A stretch of 64,000 bases of DNA from Ulota crispa. Its lineage: Eukaryota > Streptophyta > Bryopsida > Orthotrichales > Orthotrichaceae. The position numbers and the translations under genes were made by a program. The DNA lies in contig OY987248.1 of the NCBI GenBank assembly GCA_963920765.1, positions 9,830,539 through 9,894,538 of the forward strand, written 5' to 3'. The notes beneath the pieces are model-generated. The model searched no databases, had not been told where the DNA came from, and saw only the letters and a program-made list of their open reading frames with translations. Below, piece after piece: positions 25,601-37,962 of this stretch. Numbering within the stretch: position 1 is the first letter of the stretch; each line of letters starts with the position of its first letter.

Positions 25601-28405
25601 TACGTATTGGTTAATGCAAGGGTAGATCAAACCATGTGGATGTGATTGATGGGTCACAAATTACAGATTTTATGTAATACGCATTGCTTAATTGCATTTT
25701 TTATACTACAACATTACATTTCCAAGAATTTGAGCTACCCTTTTGTCAGTAATGATAAAATAGCCACAATACAAAAAAAAAACAACAATAGTGCTCCTTT
25801 ATCCAATGAGCAACTGCAATCTATGCAAAAACAAGCTCTACTAAGATTACAAAGTCCTTCAATAAAAACCCATAGAGCATAAATAAACAAGTTCCACCCA
25901 TGAATGAATTAGATACAATCATGAAGATTATGTTTGAAAATGTGAGAGTGAAGCCTTATTATGAGAATAATATCCTTTGCCACTCCAATGGCTTGACATG
26001 TTACTTGCTTTACTTTTGCAATGCCCATTTTCATAATGCTCTTGACCTTCTTGGCTCTCAAGCATTAGCTAGTTTCCATTATAATGAGGTAATTTGAAAT
26101 GGAGTAGACAAGAGAAAGATTACCTGATTCAAACGAATAGATTTGGGAGCAGCACTTTTGGCTTTCTCTAACAATGACACCATCACAGCTTTTGCCGCCC
26201 CTCTTCTTTTGAACGCATTGTCTGCAAATATGGGTCCAACTTCGTACATATCTCCTGTAATACCCACACACTGCATTCAACAAAAAATAGCCAATTCTCC
26301 AGAATTTGACTCCTCTGTAAAGGTTCCATTTGGATCTATAGTTTTTTTCAGAGTTTTCATGTCACAAGCTTGGTGGTGGTTTAAAACACGCCATTTTCAT
26401 GAGAGTGACAGTTCCAAAGAGAAGAAGCCCTAAGCTACTACAACCAAGTGCTTGAAAGTTGAACCTTCCCATCACCGGCAACTAAAGAAATGAGCTCTCT
26501 AAAGATGAAGAACTCTAGTCCTAGTTTGAAGGGCTAGCATGAACGAAGAGAGTATAATTGCTCGAGGCCCCTACACCAATGGCCACAACAAACACAGTAT
26601 GAGAGAAGTAGCTCATCACAAATAGGACTTTCCCAGAGAACCTTCTTCAACAACAAGGTGCTTAAGATTATGATGGGGGAGGTCTCCGAGTGCTTAAACC
26701 AATTCTTCAGCTGCAAATAGCAGGACCATGGAGGGTATCAATGATTGGGGAGAACCGGCTATCGATACAGAGTCTGCCAGTTGAAGTGGCAAAGAAAAAC
26801 GGTTTATGTTTTAAACCATTAGCCAGATTTTTCACAAAACCAAATCATAGTATGTTGTAGTATAACTACAACCAATATCCAATGCATACCCATGAAGAAC
26901 AGGTGTAATATGAGAATTACCAAATTTTAGCCCGTGAAGCTCAAAAACCTATCGGATAAGTATACGCTACACCATTTTCTAGTTCTTTCCACTTAACTTA
27001 TTGCAACGAAGCCATGCGACAGCTCTGAACTAATGTACACTGAATATTGCAATTAGGTTGCCTTGAGCCCTTGACAATTAGGTTACCTTACCCTGGTAAG
27101 TTATCTCATGACTCATCAATTGGCCACTTGAAGGCGCATGCAACTCACTAAATATTTAGATTTCACATGATTTATGACTTGAAAGTCACTGGTTTGTTAG
27201 TTTGTCTTTTTGCAGCTTCATTGTTATTGACAGGCCTTTAAGAAAATATCCATTGCAGTAATTTTTGATGAAAACTACTGTAGCAACAGTAAATATTTAT
27301 ATAGTATGAAATGTTGAGAAATTAGTGTGAGGCAACCTAAACGCGATATCGAGTGTACATTTTGTTCAGGTTTATCCCCAAGTCTTACCGACAAACCGAC
27401 AAACCGGCAAAATCCTCATACGGGAGGAACGCCAGGGACGACTTCCAGGGCAGGGTTCTTTTTTCTGGCGATTTTTTGCCTAATTCTTACCTCAATTTGC
27501 CTCTGACTACCACAACACTAAAAATTTTGTGAGAAAAAGTGGATGAAATTGCCACATTCGTCCGTACTCAAACTCCATGCTTGCCAGATTTTGGATGAAA
27601 ATAACTTATATTAGTAACTTTATTGGATGAACATGTGCATTCATTCCGATTTTGGATGAAAGTAGCTTATATTAGTAACTTTATTGGATGAATGTGTGCA
27701 TTCATTCCGATTTTGGATGAAAGTAACTTATATTAGTAACTTTATTGGATGAATGTGTGCATTCATTCCAATTTTAGCCTACTTTTTATTAGTGCAAGAC
27801 TGCAAGTCTGTCCACCTAGAGAAAAACAAAAAAAAAAACCCTGCTTCCGGCGACCTTGCTGAGCACCTCCCAACATACACTGCAACCAGTGGCTTGCTTG
27901 CCATGTCCGCAGAACTAGGGTTTTGCCGAAAGCATAAAAAGGGGCAATACTCCAATACAGTCCCAACACAGTTCCTTCACAGAGAACGTCTAGTCGAGCA
28001 CGCTGCTGGACGCGCAGGGACAGAGCACACAGTTGCGGAAAGGGAGAAAATTTAGACAGACGAGAAGGAGGGAAGACCTGGAGTGATGAAGCCGCCCGCC
28101 ATGATGGCACCGGAGTGCTCCTCCACCGCCACCACGCCATAGACAGCGGGACTGGACGCCATGAACGTCATCAACTCAATCGCCGATTCAACGCTGCTGA
28201 AATCCAAACGATGCGGTATGCCCACACTCTCATTGAACTCCCGAAACGAATCGTAACATTTGCGTGCCAGTTCCTCAGCGTCCTCGGGTGCTACCCGGCG
28301 CATCTTCATTCCAGCTCCCACTTGCCCCGTCTGCGCACCTTCTTCTGGCGCCTCAGATTCCTTCTTCCGGGTGCTCCCATAGCCCGCTGCATCATTCGAC
28401 GCCAT
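22637..28405 (-). CDS. Two-domain GNAT-family N-acyltransferase (3' exon not found)
   Basis: Probable acyl-CoA-dependent N-acyltransferase with tandem GNAT folds, resembling bacterial two-domain GNATs. Minus-strand exons join in phase: 28405-28078, 26254-26124, 25128-24987, 24094-23935 and 22825-22637. The first domain starts at MRRVAPEDAEELARKCYDSF and has the GNAT core ending EVGPIFAD, then a K-R-R-G-A-A-K cofactor-loop-like stretch and LNQ...SFALYASLGF, typical of motif B. The second domain starts near MEDADVKACNNLH and continues to AYTTGFNLVGHTVAES. About 316 residues are accounted for. The last exon exits in phase 2 at a GTACGT donor, so a short C-terminal exon is missing. The start at 28405 (MASND) is preferred; an in-frame ATG at 28450 is possible. 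Introns reach 1.8 kb and carry repeats. The substrate is unknown. Confidence 0.82.
27032..27361. repeat. Dispersed ~320-bp inverted-end repeat, copy 1 (in GNAT intron)
   Basis: Ends are imperfect inverted repeats (AATGTACACTGAATATTG on the left, CGATATCGAGTGTACATT on the right, with GGTTGCC/GGCAACC inside). Collinear with 62107-62420. It lies in the first intron of the GNAT gene. Probably a non-autonomous DNA element; no target duplication is clear. Confidence 0.65.
27588..27770. repeat. Tandem repeat, 3 x 61 bp
   Basis: Three consecutive units begin ATTTTGGATGAAA at 27588, 27649 and 27710, each containing CTTATATTAGTAACTTTATTGG and ending CATTCATTCC. Units 2 and 3 are nearly identical. Lies in the first GNAT intron, about 300 bp from exon 1. 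Confidence 0.95.
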
Positions 28406-28942
28406 GCCACCACTCTCTCCGACGTCGCAGCAAATCCTTGCTCTCCGCACAAACTGCTACTTAACTGAGAAAGAATGACGGACACGAGAAGCTCCTCCAG
28501 AGGGAACACAGCAGTTCCTGCCATCGATCTCTGGGGCATTTGCTACAAATGGTGCAGGAAGTATGTGCCATGTGGAACTCATCATGAAAGGTACAGTACC
28601 ATAATACTGAGGGTCGGTTTCCATTGGGGACCGGAACTGCAGGCCCATGAGCCCATCCAGGTTGACCACGAGCACGAGCAGAGAAGAAAAGACTCTGAAA
28701 TCTATATATATTTGAAAGCAAGCTCCGGTATAGGGTCTAAAGTCTGGAAGGTCTAGGAATGTTAGTCAACTTTTGCAGAGATGTAAGTTGGAGGTTCATG
28801 CCTAGACCCCAATAGAAATCGGCTCTAAACGGGCGCTGCAAGTGGTGATGGAGACTTTGAGTGATTTGTTTCTATTTGGTTTCCTCAACCTTGACTCTTG
28901 TCAAGACTTTTGGCAAAGTGCTAGTTTTCCTTTCAAACTTAG

Positions 28943-30724
28943 CCCCTGAATGCCAAAGCACCAAATTTTAGTGTTCAAGAAATTCTAAAACACTGTTGAG
29001 GTAAAGATTTGACTATTTTAACCCTTAAATGCCCAAGACACCACATTATAGTGCTTTCAATATTTTGAACTTCTATAAAACCTAACTAAGTTGCTACTTG
29101 TGGTAGATTTAATTTTTAACTATTATTTTTGAAGTCTGGTTTTAGCATCACAAAAACCAATTTTGTAAATGATTGATTATGATTTTTATATTCAAGATTT
29201 TGTGCAAGGGTGTCCATTGCAATCTTGACCTTTCTAGTGTTGAGAGCTCTTGGAAATGAGCCTCAAATACACCAAACCTTGGAGAAAAATTACACAAGAA
29301 ATTCATTTTAAAAAATTGTAGAAGAGATTTTGAAAACTTGTAAAACTGACTAGAGTTATGTATGTTATGTCCTTTAACCCCATATTTTTCATGTGACTAT
29401 TTTTTTTAGATTTGACATGGGAAAAGAAGATTGAAAGACTTCAAGTCATTTTCACAATTTTTAAACCCTCTTGATCAAACAATATGATCATTCAATCCAT
29501 AAATGATATTGTTGTGTTTTCTTTTCCTATATGATCTCTAACATATGCAGTGTGATTTTGTACGGTTATAACTTTGAAAAAACTAATACAACTTATCAAA
29601 ATTTTGGCTTTTTGTTCAACTTAGAACAAATTTCTAGAAGCTCAAAAGTGCCTTGGGCATTTAGGGGTTAAGGTTTTTTTTTTAAAGAATTTGCAAGATG
29701 AAGTTAGGTTTGTTGTTCAATATAAATGTCCTTCATAACTTACTCCAGTTGTTTTTGGTGGAAGCTAAATTGCAAGGATACCTCTTGCACACCAAATAGT
29801 GTGATGAATAGTATCACTAAAGAGCTTATGACAAGCTGCCACATTGAAGAAACTGGCATCAAAATGAGAATAAAGTGAAGATATCCCTTGGACACTCCTT
29901 TGGGAAATGTGAGCCCTTTTACCAAAAAATTGTCATCTAACAAAATCTAAATGTATTTTTGTGCTAGTTTCACATTTAGTATTTTTGTTATACATGTTAG
30001 AAATCATTCACCGTTGAATTTTCTTTCATTTATGATGATTACAATTATTGGAGTTAAAAAAAACTTTGTATTAGGTGGTAGCTTTTTGATAGTTGCATTG
30101 GAGGCTCATTTATGAAGTTGTGGTCACAAATTTGAAAGGGAGGTCATTAGTTTTGAAGTAACAACAACAATTATCAAATCATCATAATTAGTTGTTTCCC
30201 ATTTATGTACTCAAAATTTACAATCTTTGCATTAAAAATTTTGGGCCGCTAAAAAAATCCAACAAATTCCATATTCATCCTCATTCAATCACAAAAATCT
30301 TAAAATTTGCATGGCCGTTTTGGAGGTTTTTTTGGTAGCACCATCTAGAAGCCTTGAAGTTTAAGATCCTACCAAATAATGAATGGGGAGAGCCAAAAAA
30401 CAATAGAAAGTCAGTCAAATGAAATGTGCAAAAAACTGATTGAAGTTTATATAAATCAATTAAAAACCGACTAAATTTCTAGAAAATTTCCAATTATAAT
30501 GTAAGTATATGGAGAATAGCCGGTGCACCCACTAAAAAAACCGGATGATAATGAGAAATGTAAGTTTTTAGCTAGAAAAAGCTCAAAATCTCCCCTCACA
30601 TTGCTACTGAGGATCCTACAGTTACATTTTTTTTTAATGTTTAATAATGATCATACAAAAAACAATTCAAAAACTTCAAAATTGCTTTCCAAAAACAAGA
30701 GAAGTACCCATGGGCATTGAGGGG
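28943..30724. mobile_element. Outer element E' of a nested TTAA pair (1782 bp)
   Basis: Left end CCCCTGAATGCCAAAGCACC preceded by TTAG (28939-28942). Right end CCATGGGCATTGAGGGG followed by TTAA (30725-30728). It contains the complete element at 29022-29667. The pairing of these two ends is inferred from their shared consensus and from neither having another partner. Confidence 0.45.
29022..29667. mobile_element. TTAA-flanked element E (646 bp)
   Basis: Starts CCCTTAAATGCCCAAGACAC and ends GTGCCTTGGGCATTTAGGGG: terminal inverted repeats of 16 bases with one mismatch. TTAA at 29018-29021 and 29668-29671. The interior is shared in opposite orientation with 7449-8503, and with 57770-58410. Non-coding. 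Confidence 0.8.
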
Positions 30725-30772
30725 TTAACACTAAAAGATACTAGATGAAAAAATGGATGAAATTATCAAACC

Positions 30773-30998
30773 CATCTCAAAGAAACACCAATTATCAAGT
30801 TCACCTCAAACAAACAATAATTGTCAAATACATCTCAAACAAACACCAATTGTCAAACCCATCTCAAACAAACACCAATTGTCAAACCCATATCAAACAA
30901 ATAGCAATTGTCAAATCCATCTCAAACAAACACCAATTGTCAAAACCATCTCAAACAAAACCAATTGACAAATCCATCTCAAACAAACACCAAGTTCA
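30773..30998. repeat. Minisatellite, about 7.7 x 29 bp
   Basis: Consensus unit CATCTCAAACAAACACCAAT plus TGTCAAACC. Units 3 and 4 are identical; units 5 to 7 carry point changes and one small gap. It produces repetitive open frames that I reject as coding. It begins 45 bp after the TTAA at 30725-30728. Confidence 0.9.
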
Positions 30999-32638
30999 CC
31001 AGAATTTAGATGAAGTATATTAACATGAGTAAAACTTATGGATGAATGTGCACACATGGCTGATTTGCTGAACAAACAAAAAAAAAGTCCCTACCACCAA
31101 CCCCCGTAGGCCCGTACGTACTCCTAGATGAACGATATTTGGTCGACGACATCCAAAGTTCTATGTCCAGAGTCTCCAGACCCGACCGGGACCGCATCTC
31201 TAGCCGCGTTAATCTGCCGCGTCGCGTCCTCTGTCGCTGTCCAACGATCCCTCCTTTGCCGGGCTCACCATCGCGCACCTCCTGCACAACTTTACTGCGG
31301 AATTATTCACAAAATCCACCCCAACTACCTCGACATGAGCATTTTACCGTTGCAGATATGGCAGAACCGTCAAAGGTGGAACCTTGGAACTATAAAATAA
31401 GAGAAAAAACAGCGGCATCTACAGTTGTATCTCTCCTGTTCCAACACGACTGCACATGCACGTATTCTACAGCAATGGCTTACCCCTGAACTCTGATTAA
31501 TTCATTCCCTCAGTCAAAAGCGTGTAGAATCAAGCTTAATGATGCTCAGCCCAGACACATGCCGACACGCGTCAATGACGGACGACACGTTCAAGACTTA
31601 ATTAAGAAGAAAGCGAACGTGCGAAGAATGTGTATGCCGATCTGTCGGCGTGGATGTATGATTTTGTCACAAGTGCATTTGATGTTTGAACTGTTCAAAA
31701 TAAGTTTCGTTAGACGGATTGTAGGATAACCGAGTGCTCTGTTAACTTTATTTATAGATTGCTCTGGATCGTGAGAGAGGACAAGTTTATGTGCGCGGTT
31801 TGTGCGAATAACCGTGGTTCTGTATAGGGTTCCCTTTGCTTGATATGATTAGATTCTGGATCTGGAATGAATCTGTGTATCTTTGTAAGAAAATCTGCGC
31901 ATCTTGCTAATTGCAGGTATTTGGATTCTGGTATTGTATAGATCGGACCAGTAGAAGTGAGCTTTGCGATGTTTCTTTATTTTTCTAAATTGAGGGAGTG
32001 CAAGTGTCCTCGATAGCGTCGATTCTTCGGAGAACGTCTGTGTCCACATCACCCAACCTGAAAACTTTCAGGTGAGATTGGGCATCGGAACCTTGAAATC
32101 TTGGAATATGTGGAATTGGCGTTGCTGGAGAGTAAGTGTCTGGATACAAGAGTCTCTCTTCTGTGCATTTGCGAAAGAAGCTACTCACCCCATCAGTTTG
32201 GAAACCGTGCATTCTCTTGCCGTCCACGCTCTAATTATCAAAGTTGGATTTGGTCCATTCATATATTCAAAGAATTTGGCCTTGAATCCCAAAATATGTT
32301 ACGTTTCCTCTTTTGGATCCTCTTTAGTACGAGCTAGCTAACAATGATCTACAACAGGTGCTCTATGGTACTGTACTACTCATGTATGTCGGTTGTTACA
32401 TCCTTATCTATGTAACTATCTCCATACATCTATGTGTGCTCAGCATAATTTGGATATGGAGAGCATGGTTGTATCTTGTAGTCTTGTCTTTCTAGTGTTG
32501 TGTTATCTTTTTGCTTAAGATTCTTAATTGAGAATGTGGCTTGAACAAGCTCTAACTTACCGTTGAGGATCTGTCCGGGTTATGAACATAGCAGCCCGGT
32601 TTCTTCTGGCCATGTCATTTCTGTAAGCACTTTTGTCA

Positions 32639-35600
32639 ATGGCAGAAGGGAGTGATACGTCGAGGTTGTGTTGTGCAGAAATGGGGCGTTCTACGTTTGC
32701 CACTTCAGTAGCAGCCGGCCAGAAACTGAGTCAGCAGCTGTCCCATGGCGGTGCTGGTGGTCCTCATGTCGGCCCTCCCCAGCAGACCATGGAAGCAAAG
32801 CAAAAGACGAAGGGCGTTCCCACATGTCCCATGGTGTATGCCGTTGTGACCAACATGAATGTGCTTGGCAACCCCAAACTGGAGAATGAACAACACAGTC
32901 AACATCCGCCATCTTATGCACCAGATGCGCCTCCTTTTCATGCGTTGATTCCTCTCAGTCTGGAGAAGATGAAACTCAACGTGGAGTGTCACATCAGCAC
33001 GGGCTTTGTTACAGTCAAGAGTGTGTGGGACCTGAATTGTGTGCGGAGCGGGGCATTCTGTGATTGCCTTCTTACTGTGCCCATGGATAATCAGGTAGGC
33101 ACTTTTCGCTTTCATCCGAGCATGCAGGCATTTCTCCAGAATATGTATCAAAGCCATGTGCTCTTATTCTGCCTACTCTTCCCATTCCACTTACACGACC
33201 TTCAAGTGTTCCGATCATGGTAATCAAAGCTTTGTTGGTCAGACAGCCATCTACCTTCTTCTCCAGTATCCTTGACGATTGTTCTAGTGCGAAGACTTCT
33301 TGATAAGAATGTATGCTCATGTGCGCTTTTAACGAACTTGGTGTGACAACCAGTCCACTGATGTTTCTCCTTCGCAGTCTAGTTGTGAATGAGTACCAAT
33401 GACTTTGGTTATTCCAGAAACAAGTTATTATTAGCTGTATGTTATGAGGCTCGTGACATGGTTAAGAATCTGGACGTTGTGGGCAGATGCCTGTTTTTCA
33501 CTTTATCATGATAAAGAATATCACAGCACCCTATCATGCGTAATGGATTCTCGTAAGTCAATTGTGTGTTTGTGTGGCAGGGTACAGTATCGAGTGTCGA
33601 GGTTGACATGGGCCACGGTAGATTTTATACTACTATCGTTGTTCCGACGGATGAAGCTGCTAACTATGGTGCAAGAGGAAGCCCGAAGGCAGCAGTTGGT
33701 GACTCCGGCGTCTATAATCCAGAGTTTTTCCGACTCAACATTCCTCATGTGAACTCTCCTCCTTCACTTCAATTGATGTCTAGACGTCGACCTTCATTGC
33801 TTAGAAAAGCTTATGCATTGCTACTACAAAACCCAGCGGTTTGCAAACAAGCAGATGGAAGCAATGGCAAATTTATCAGTTCTTTCTTCTGTAGGAAGAC
33901 ACTCGTAGAGTCTGCCATGTTGCGCCCATAGTTTATGTATTTTGGTTGCAGTTTAGCCCACTGACACACATCTTTGCCTTTGCAGGTGGAGGGTGGCTCA
34001 CAGGTGAAATTGAAGATTACATGGTTTCAACCAATGACGTTCGCGGAGGGGCTTTACACGTTGCGCGTCCCATTTGTGTTCCATGACATTGCTCTGCCGC
34101 TTTCAGCAGACTTGGCTTCCATTACCAAAGTCAAATGCACAATATACAATGGATTCAACGATGCTGTAGAAGTGGGAGCATTTGGTAACCCTATGAAGGT
34201 GTGCACCTCATGCCTGAAGAATTTGGTCTCTAGTACTTTCTGTGCTTCAATAGAACCCGTGGATTGCCTACACTGCACTTCCTAATTTATTGCTATTCAA
34301 GACATGTAATTTTTATTTCTTTTGAAAGCACTTCTCACCTTCTTTCAAGCACAATTTCCCTTGCTACATTGCATTAAGTTCATGCCAACGTGGTGTGGGA
34401 TTGTTTCGAAGATTGTTTCTTCTATACGCTCTGCTGTGGACTGAGGATTTTGGCCTGTTTGTCTTATTTATTAGGAAACTCATAGAGAGGCTGGAATGGT
34501 TACGTTTAAGAAGGGAGGCGAGGATTATTCGAAAGAATGGAAGAATCAGGATTTCATGGCATCATACAGGGTAAGTAGAAATCGTTCTCTTATTCTGGCT
34601 ATACGTAATATCATGTCATCTGTACCTGGAGTGACAGCACGTATATTCTGTGTTGTGATCCTTATACCTGCTGTATGAAAGGATTATTGAATTTATGGCA
34701 ACAGGTGCGGTCAGATGGTATACTGCCAAATTTGATTTTCAAAGATGCGGAACCCGAAGAATCTGACAAACGAGGAACATTTTGCCTCTCCATATCTCCA
34801 CCAGACCCGAAGAAGATCACGGTATAGTTTGAACTGGTTTCTTTGACTTGCAGAAATGTTCATTGGGCGCTTCTGATACCAAATTGGTTCAAAAGTGTAC
34901 GTGGCATTTGAAAGCATGTATGAAACGCTAAACCTCTTTCAAACCGTTTCTGTGCAAATTTGATCATCAAAGGTTTCGAAAAAGGGGATGGATAGGCTCT
35001 TTCATTCTATATCTTTAACGTTGTTAGGAGCAACATATTAGCAGCACAATGGATGTAATGCTGAAGGTTGTACAAATGGGAGAATAAGGCCAAAACTGCT
35101 GCACTTGGATTTTTTGCACTTTTAATGAATTTGGGGGATAGTGAACTTAGTTTTTTTTAATCCTCTCTTCATACGCCATGGTTTCGTGCCAGGTGTCTGC
35201 ATTTGTACACCCTCTTGTATTCTATTCTGCTCTACTTCGTCGATGATGCCTATGCTTCAGATCAGTGGCATAATACGTGGGGTGTGTTAATCCACAGGTG
35301 TTTCAAAGGGCTGTGGTTTTCTTACTGGACAGGAGTGGCAGCATGTATGGCGAGCCGATGGAGGGTGCACTGCAGGCTTTGCTTTTTGGGCTGGAGTTTC
35401 TCAAGCCAGAAGACTCCTTCAACATTATTGCTTTTGACCATGAAGTTGCCTTCTTCTCACCTCAAATGGTGCGCTCCACCAGCTCGTCTATCGGTCAGGC
35501 TCGTGAATGGGCCACGGGAACGTGCAAAGCCCGAGGTGGAACGGATATTCTCGGTCCTCTTCAACAAGTATGTCCTAATCAAGCTTGAGCTGATTTTGTA

Positions 35601-37962
35601 GCACCTTTTCTCATGTTTCTCCAAAGTCAGATGTTTCATTTACTTGGGGCGTTACTGGCTTGACTTTTGAGAATGACATGGGAATAGCGTTCTGTCTGAT
35701 TCCTGTTTTGTGCGGTGTGTCGTGCAGGCCTTTAATTTCCTTGAAAACTTCCCAGAGGCAGTGCCCTATGTCTTTTTGATCACAGACGGGGCTGTTGCGG
35801 ATGAGAAGAACATTTGTCTGACGATGCAGGCACGTGTTTCTGCACTTGGTGCACGGGCACCTCGTATTTCCACATTTGGAATTGGTAGGTGATCCTCTTG
35901 TCCAGCTTACAAAAATATGGATAATACCTTAGATGATACTAATATGATGTTCCCTTGGTATGGTATGCCAATGCGGTAAGTATTTTGGCTCTTCTGATTA
36001 ATTTAGCAAATATGAGCTTTTTTATTTTCTGCCATTCACGAAATCTCTTTGCACCAGAAATTTGATTTTAACCCTCTTTCATCTTACAGGCAACTACTGC
36101 AACTTTTACTTTCTGAAGATGCTTGCCGTTATCGGTCGTGGCTTGAGTGACGTAGCCTTCACTTCTGGTAAGCTAATTTGTCTTGCATCTTTCTCAGCTC
36201 TGTGTGTCTGGCATATCCTGGTGTAGAGACTGTTCTAGAACACGAAGTGCAGAATATTGTATTTTAGCTCTTCGATGTATAAGCGTTTTCGTGTAGAAAC
36301 AGGAATTAGGTTTTTTGAATATTTGATAACCTTCCTCAGGCAAAGTACGGGAGCAAATGGAAAGAATGCTGGTAGCTGCGGCTACGCCAGTTCTCACCAA
36401 CATTGGTTTGGCAAAACTACCAGATGGTTGTGAGGTATTTCATTTCAGCCACATGCTCTTGCAAGTGTTTGGAAAGTGTATGTATGTGGCTTTTTGTTTG
36501 CTTCGGTTAAGGATGACTGTCAAGGTTGGGAATTCTGAGCAGATGAAATGGTTGGTTGTTTCAGATGTATCCATTTCCAATACCAGATTTGTTTTGCGGA
36601 AACCCGTTGGTAGTGTCTGGAAAGTTTCAAGGCGAATTTCCAGATTCTGTAGCAGTGTTTGGTCTAATGCCTGATCAAAGTACTTGGCAAGTGGAGGTTC
36701 CAAGCAGGAAATCCTCAAAAGTTCCTCTAAGTAAGGTAAAAACTCAAGGAGAAGCCAACTGCATCATCCACTGCTTACCCTTCTCCGTGCTAGTTATGAC
36801 TGGAATTGTACGGCGCTGAACGTTGATTGAATGGTTCTATGTCTTGGCTATGTAAGTTTTTTAAATTTGGAGTGGTGTTCTGTGCAGGTTTTTGCTAAGC
36901 AACAGTTGGATCTTCTTACTGGTCAAGCGTGGCTATACGAAGACAAAAGTAGAGAACAAGAAGTAAGCTCAAGAAGCTAAAACACTGGTCCCTAGTAATA
37001 CATTTCTGTTGCAGTGTTGTATCCCTCCCAACATTTCTGTTGGTCTGATTTTTTTTGGTGTGTATGTTTGTGGCAGGCTGTAAACTTGAGTTTAGCAACA
37101 GGATTGCCCTGCGAGTACACTCGGATGATAGGCTTTGAGACAACTCCAGAGAAGTACCAACAGTTTCAGAATGAACGTCGACAGGTGAAATCTCTTCGAA
37201 AAACTCTTGGTGTTCCAATGTGATTACGATTAGAAAATGCAGGATTGTTTCTGGATACCATCTTTCCAAGCTTTGAGTTTTTCTTCTGAAGACGATTCGA
37301 TAGGAACTGCAGTAAAATACGAGACGTACGAATATAATTATTGTCGACATCCTCACAAATCATTGCTCATAGATCTTAAATAATATTAAGTGAATTCACA
37401 GTAAATTCATACGGGTCTTCATGTCAAGTCGATGCTACTGTAAGATTACTGTTGCTGTTTGTGATTATGTTAGTGCCATTGACAGAAACTTGATTTTACG
37501 CTGGCAACCTCAAACTTGGCGTTGATTTTAATATTATCTTACCGTGGATAACTTTCTGATTTTAATGGGAGTTGTTTTGAGATATATATTTTTTCATGAT
37601 TGACTAGTTTAAGAGACAATCTATCAAGCGTTTCTTCAAGGGCTTTCTAGTATTGAACACAGGATGAGATTTTGCAGGGGAAGAAGACGAACGTGAAGAA
37701 GTTCACGGCGGGTAAAGTGGCTGCCGTGGTGTTGGTTGGAGGACTGGCTATTGGATTCGGGAGTGTGGCGGCGACCGTGGCAAACGCCGCTGTGGGGGAT
37801 ATCGTGGCGGACTCCTTCGGCAACATTTTGGGAGACTTTGGTGGAGGTGCCAGTTGTTTTTGTTTCGATGGGTGTGATTCCTGTGGAGATTTGTTTGGCG
37901 GATGTGGAGACCTTCTGGGAGGTGTATGTGAGTGTTTCGGCGGCATTATCTCTGCTTTCTGA
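32639..37962 (+). CDS. VIT-VWA domain protein (inter-alpha-trypsin inhibitor heavy-chain-like)
   Basis: Thirteen exons join in phase: 32639-33094, 33581-33748, 33986-34198, 34475-34570, 34705-34821, 35298-35567, 35728-35884, 36090-36167, 36340-36434, 36565-36735, 36888-36962, 37077-37184 and 37678-37962. The product is 762 aa, close to Arabidopsis relatives such as At1g72500. The VIT domain spans about residues 95-300. The VWA domain starts near 351 with a complete metal-binding MIDAS: D361-x-S363-x-S365 (LLDRSGSM), T432 (RGGTDILGP) and D460 (ITDG). The C-terminal 94 residues come from one exon: a hydrophobic Ala/Gly/Val stretch and a Cys/Gly-rich end (CFCFDGCDSCGDLFGGCG). Some callers may start at a TTG at 32633; the ATG at 32639 is correct. 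A role in adhesion or protein interaction is suggested by the domains only. The gene looks intact. Confidence 0.95.

Larger units (their letters stand above)
28406..32638. other. Intergenic region between divergent GNAT and VIT-VWA genes
   Basis: The promoter and 5' leader of the minus-strand GNAT gene should occupy about 28.4-28.8 kb. Then come nested TTAA-family elements (28943-30724) and a minisatellite. From about 31.08 to 31.5 kb the sequence is GC-rich with short frames on both strands and no domain; 31.5-32.6 kb is probably the 5' leader of the VIT-VWA gene, possibly with a leader intron. No independent gene is recognised. Confidence 0.55.

Noticed and set aside
26065..26283. Minus-strand frame LLNAVCGYYRRYV as the GNAT exon
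   Set aside because: The alternative frame with the TTACAG acceptor at 26254 joins exon 1 in phase and gives the expected GNAT core (DMYEVGPIFAD).
30745..31023. Repetitive frames (QTNTNCQTHIKQ type)
   Set aside because: Translation of the 29-bp minisatellite in two frames; no start context or splice support.
31128..31489. Short frames in the GC-rich patch near 31.2 kb
   Set aside because: No recognisable domain, overlapping frames on both strands; more likely leader or promoter sequence.
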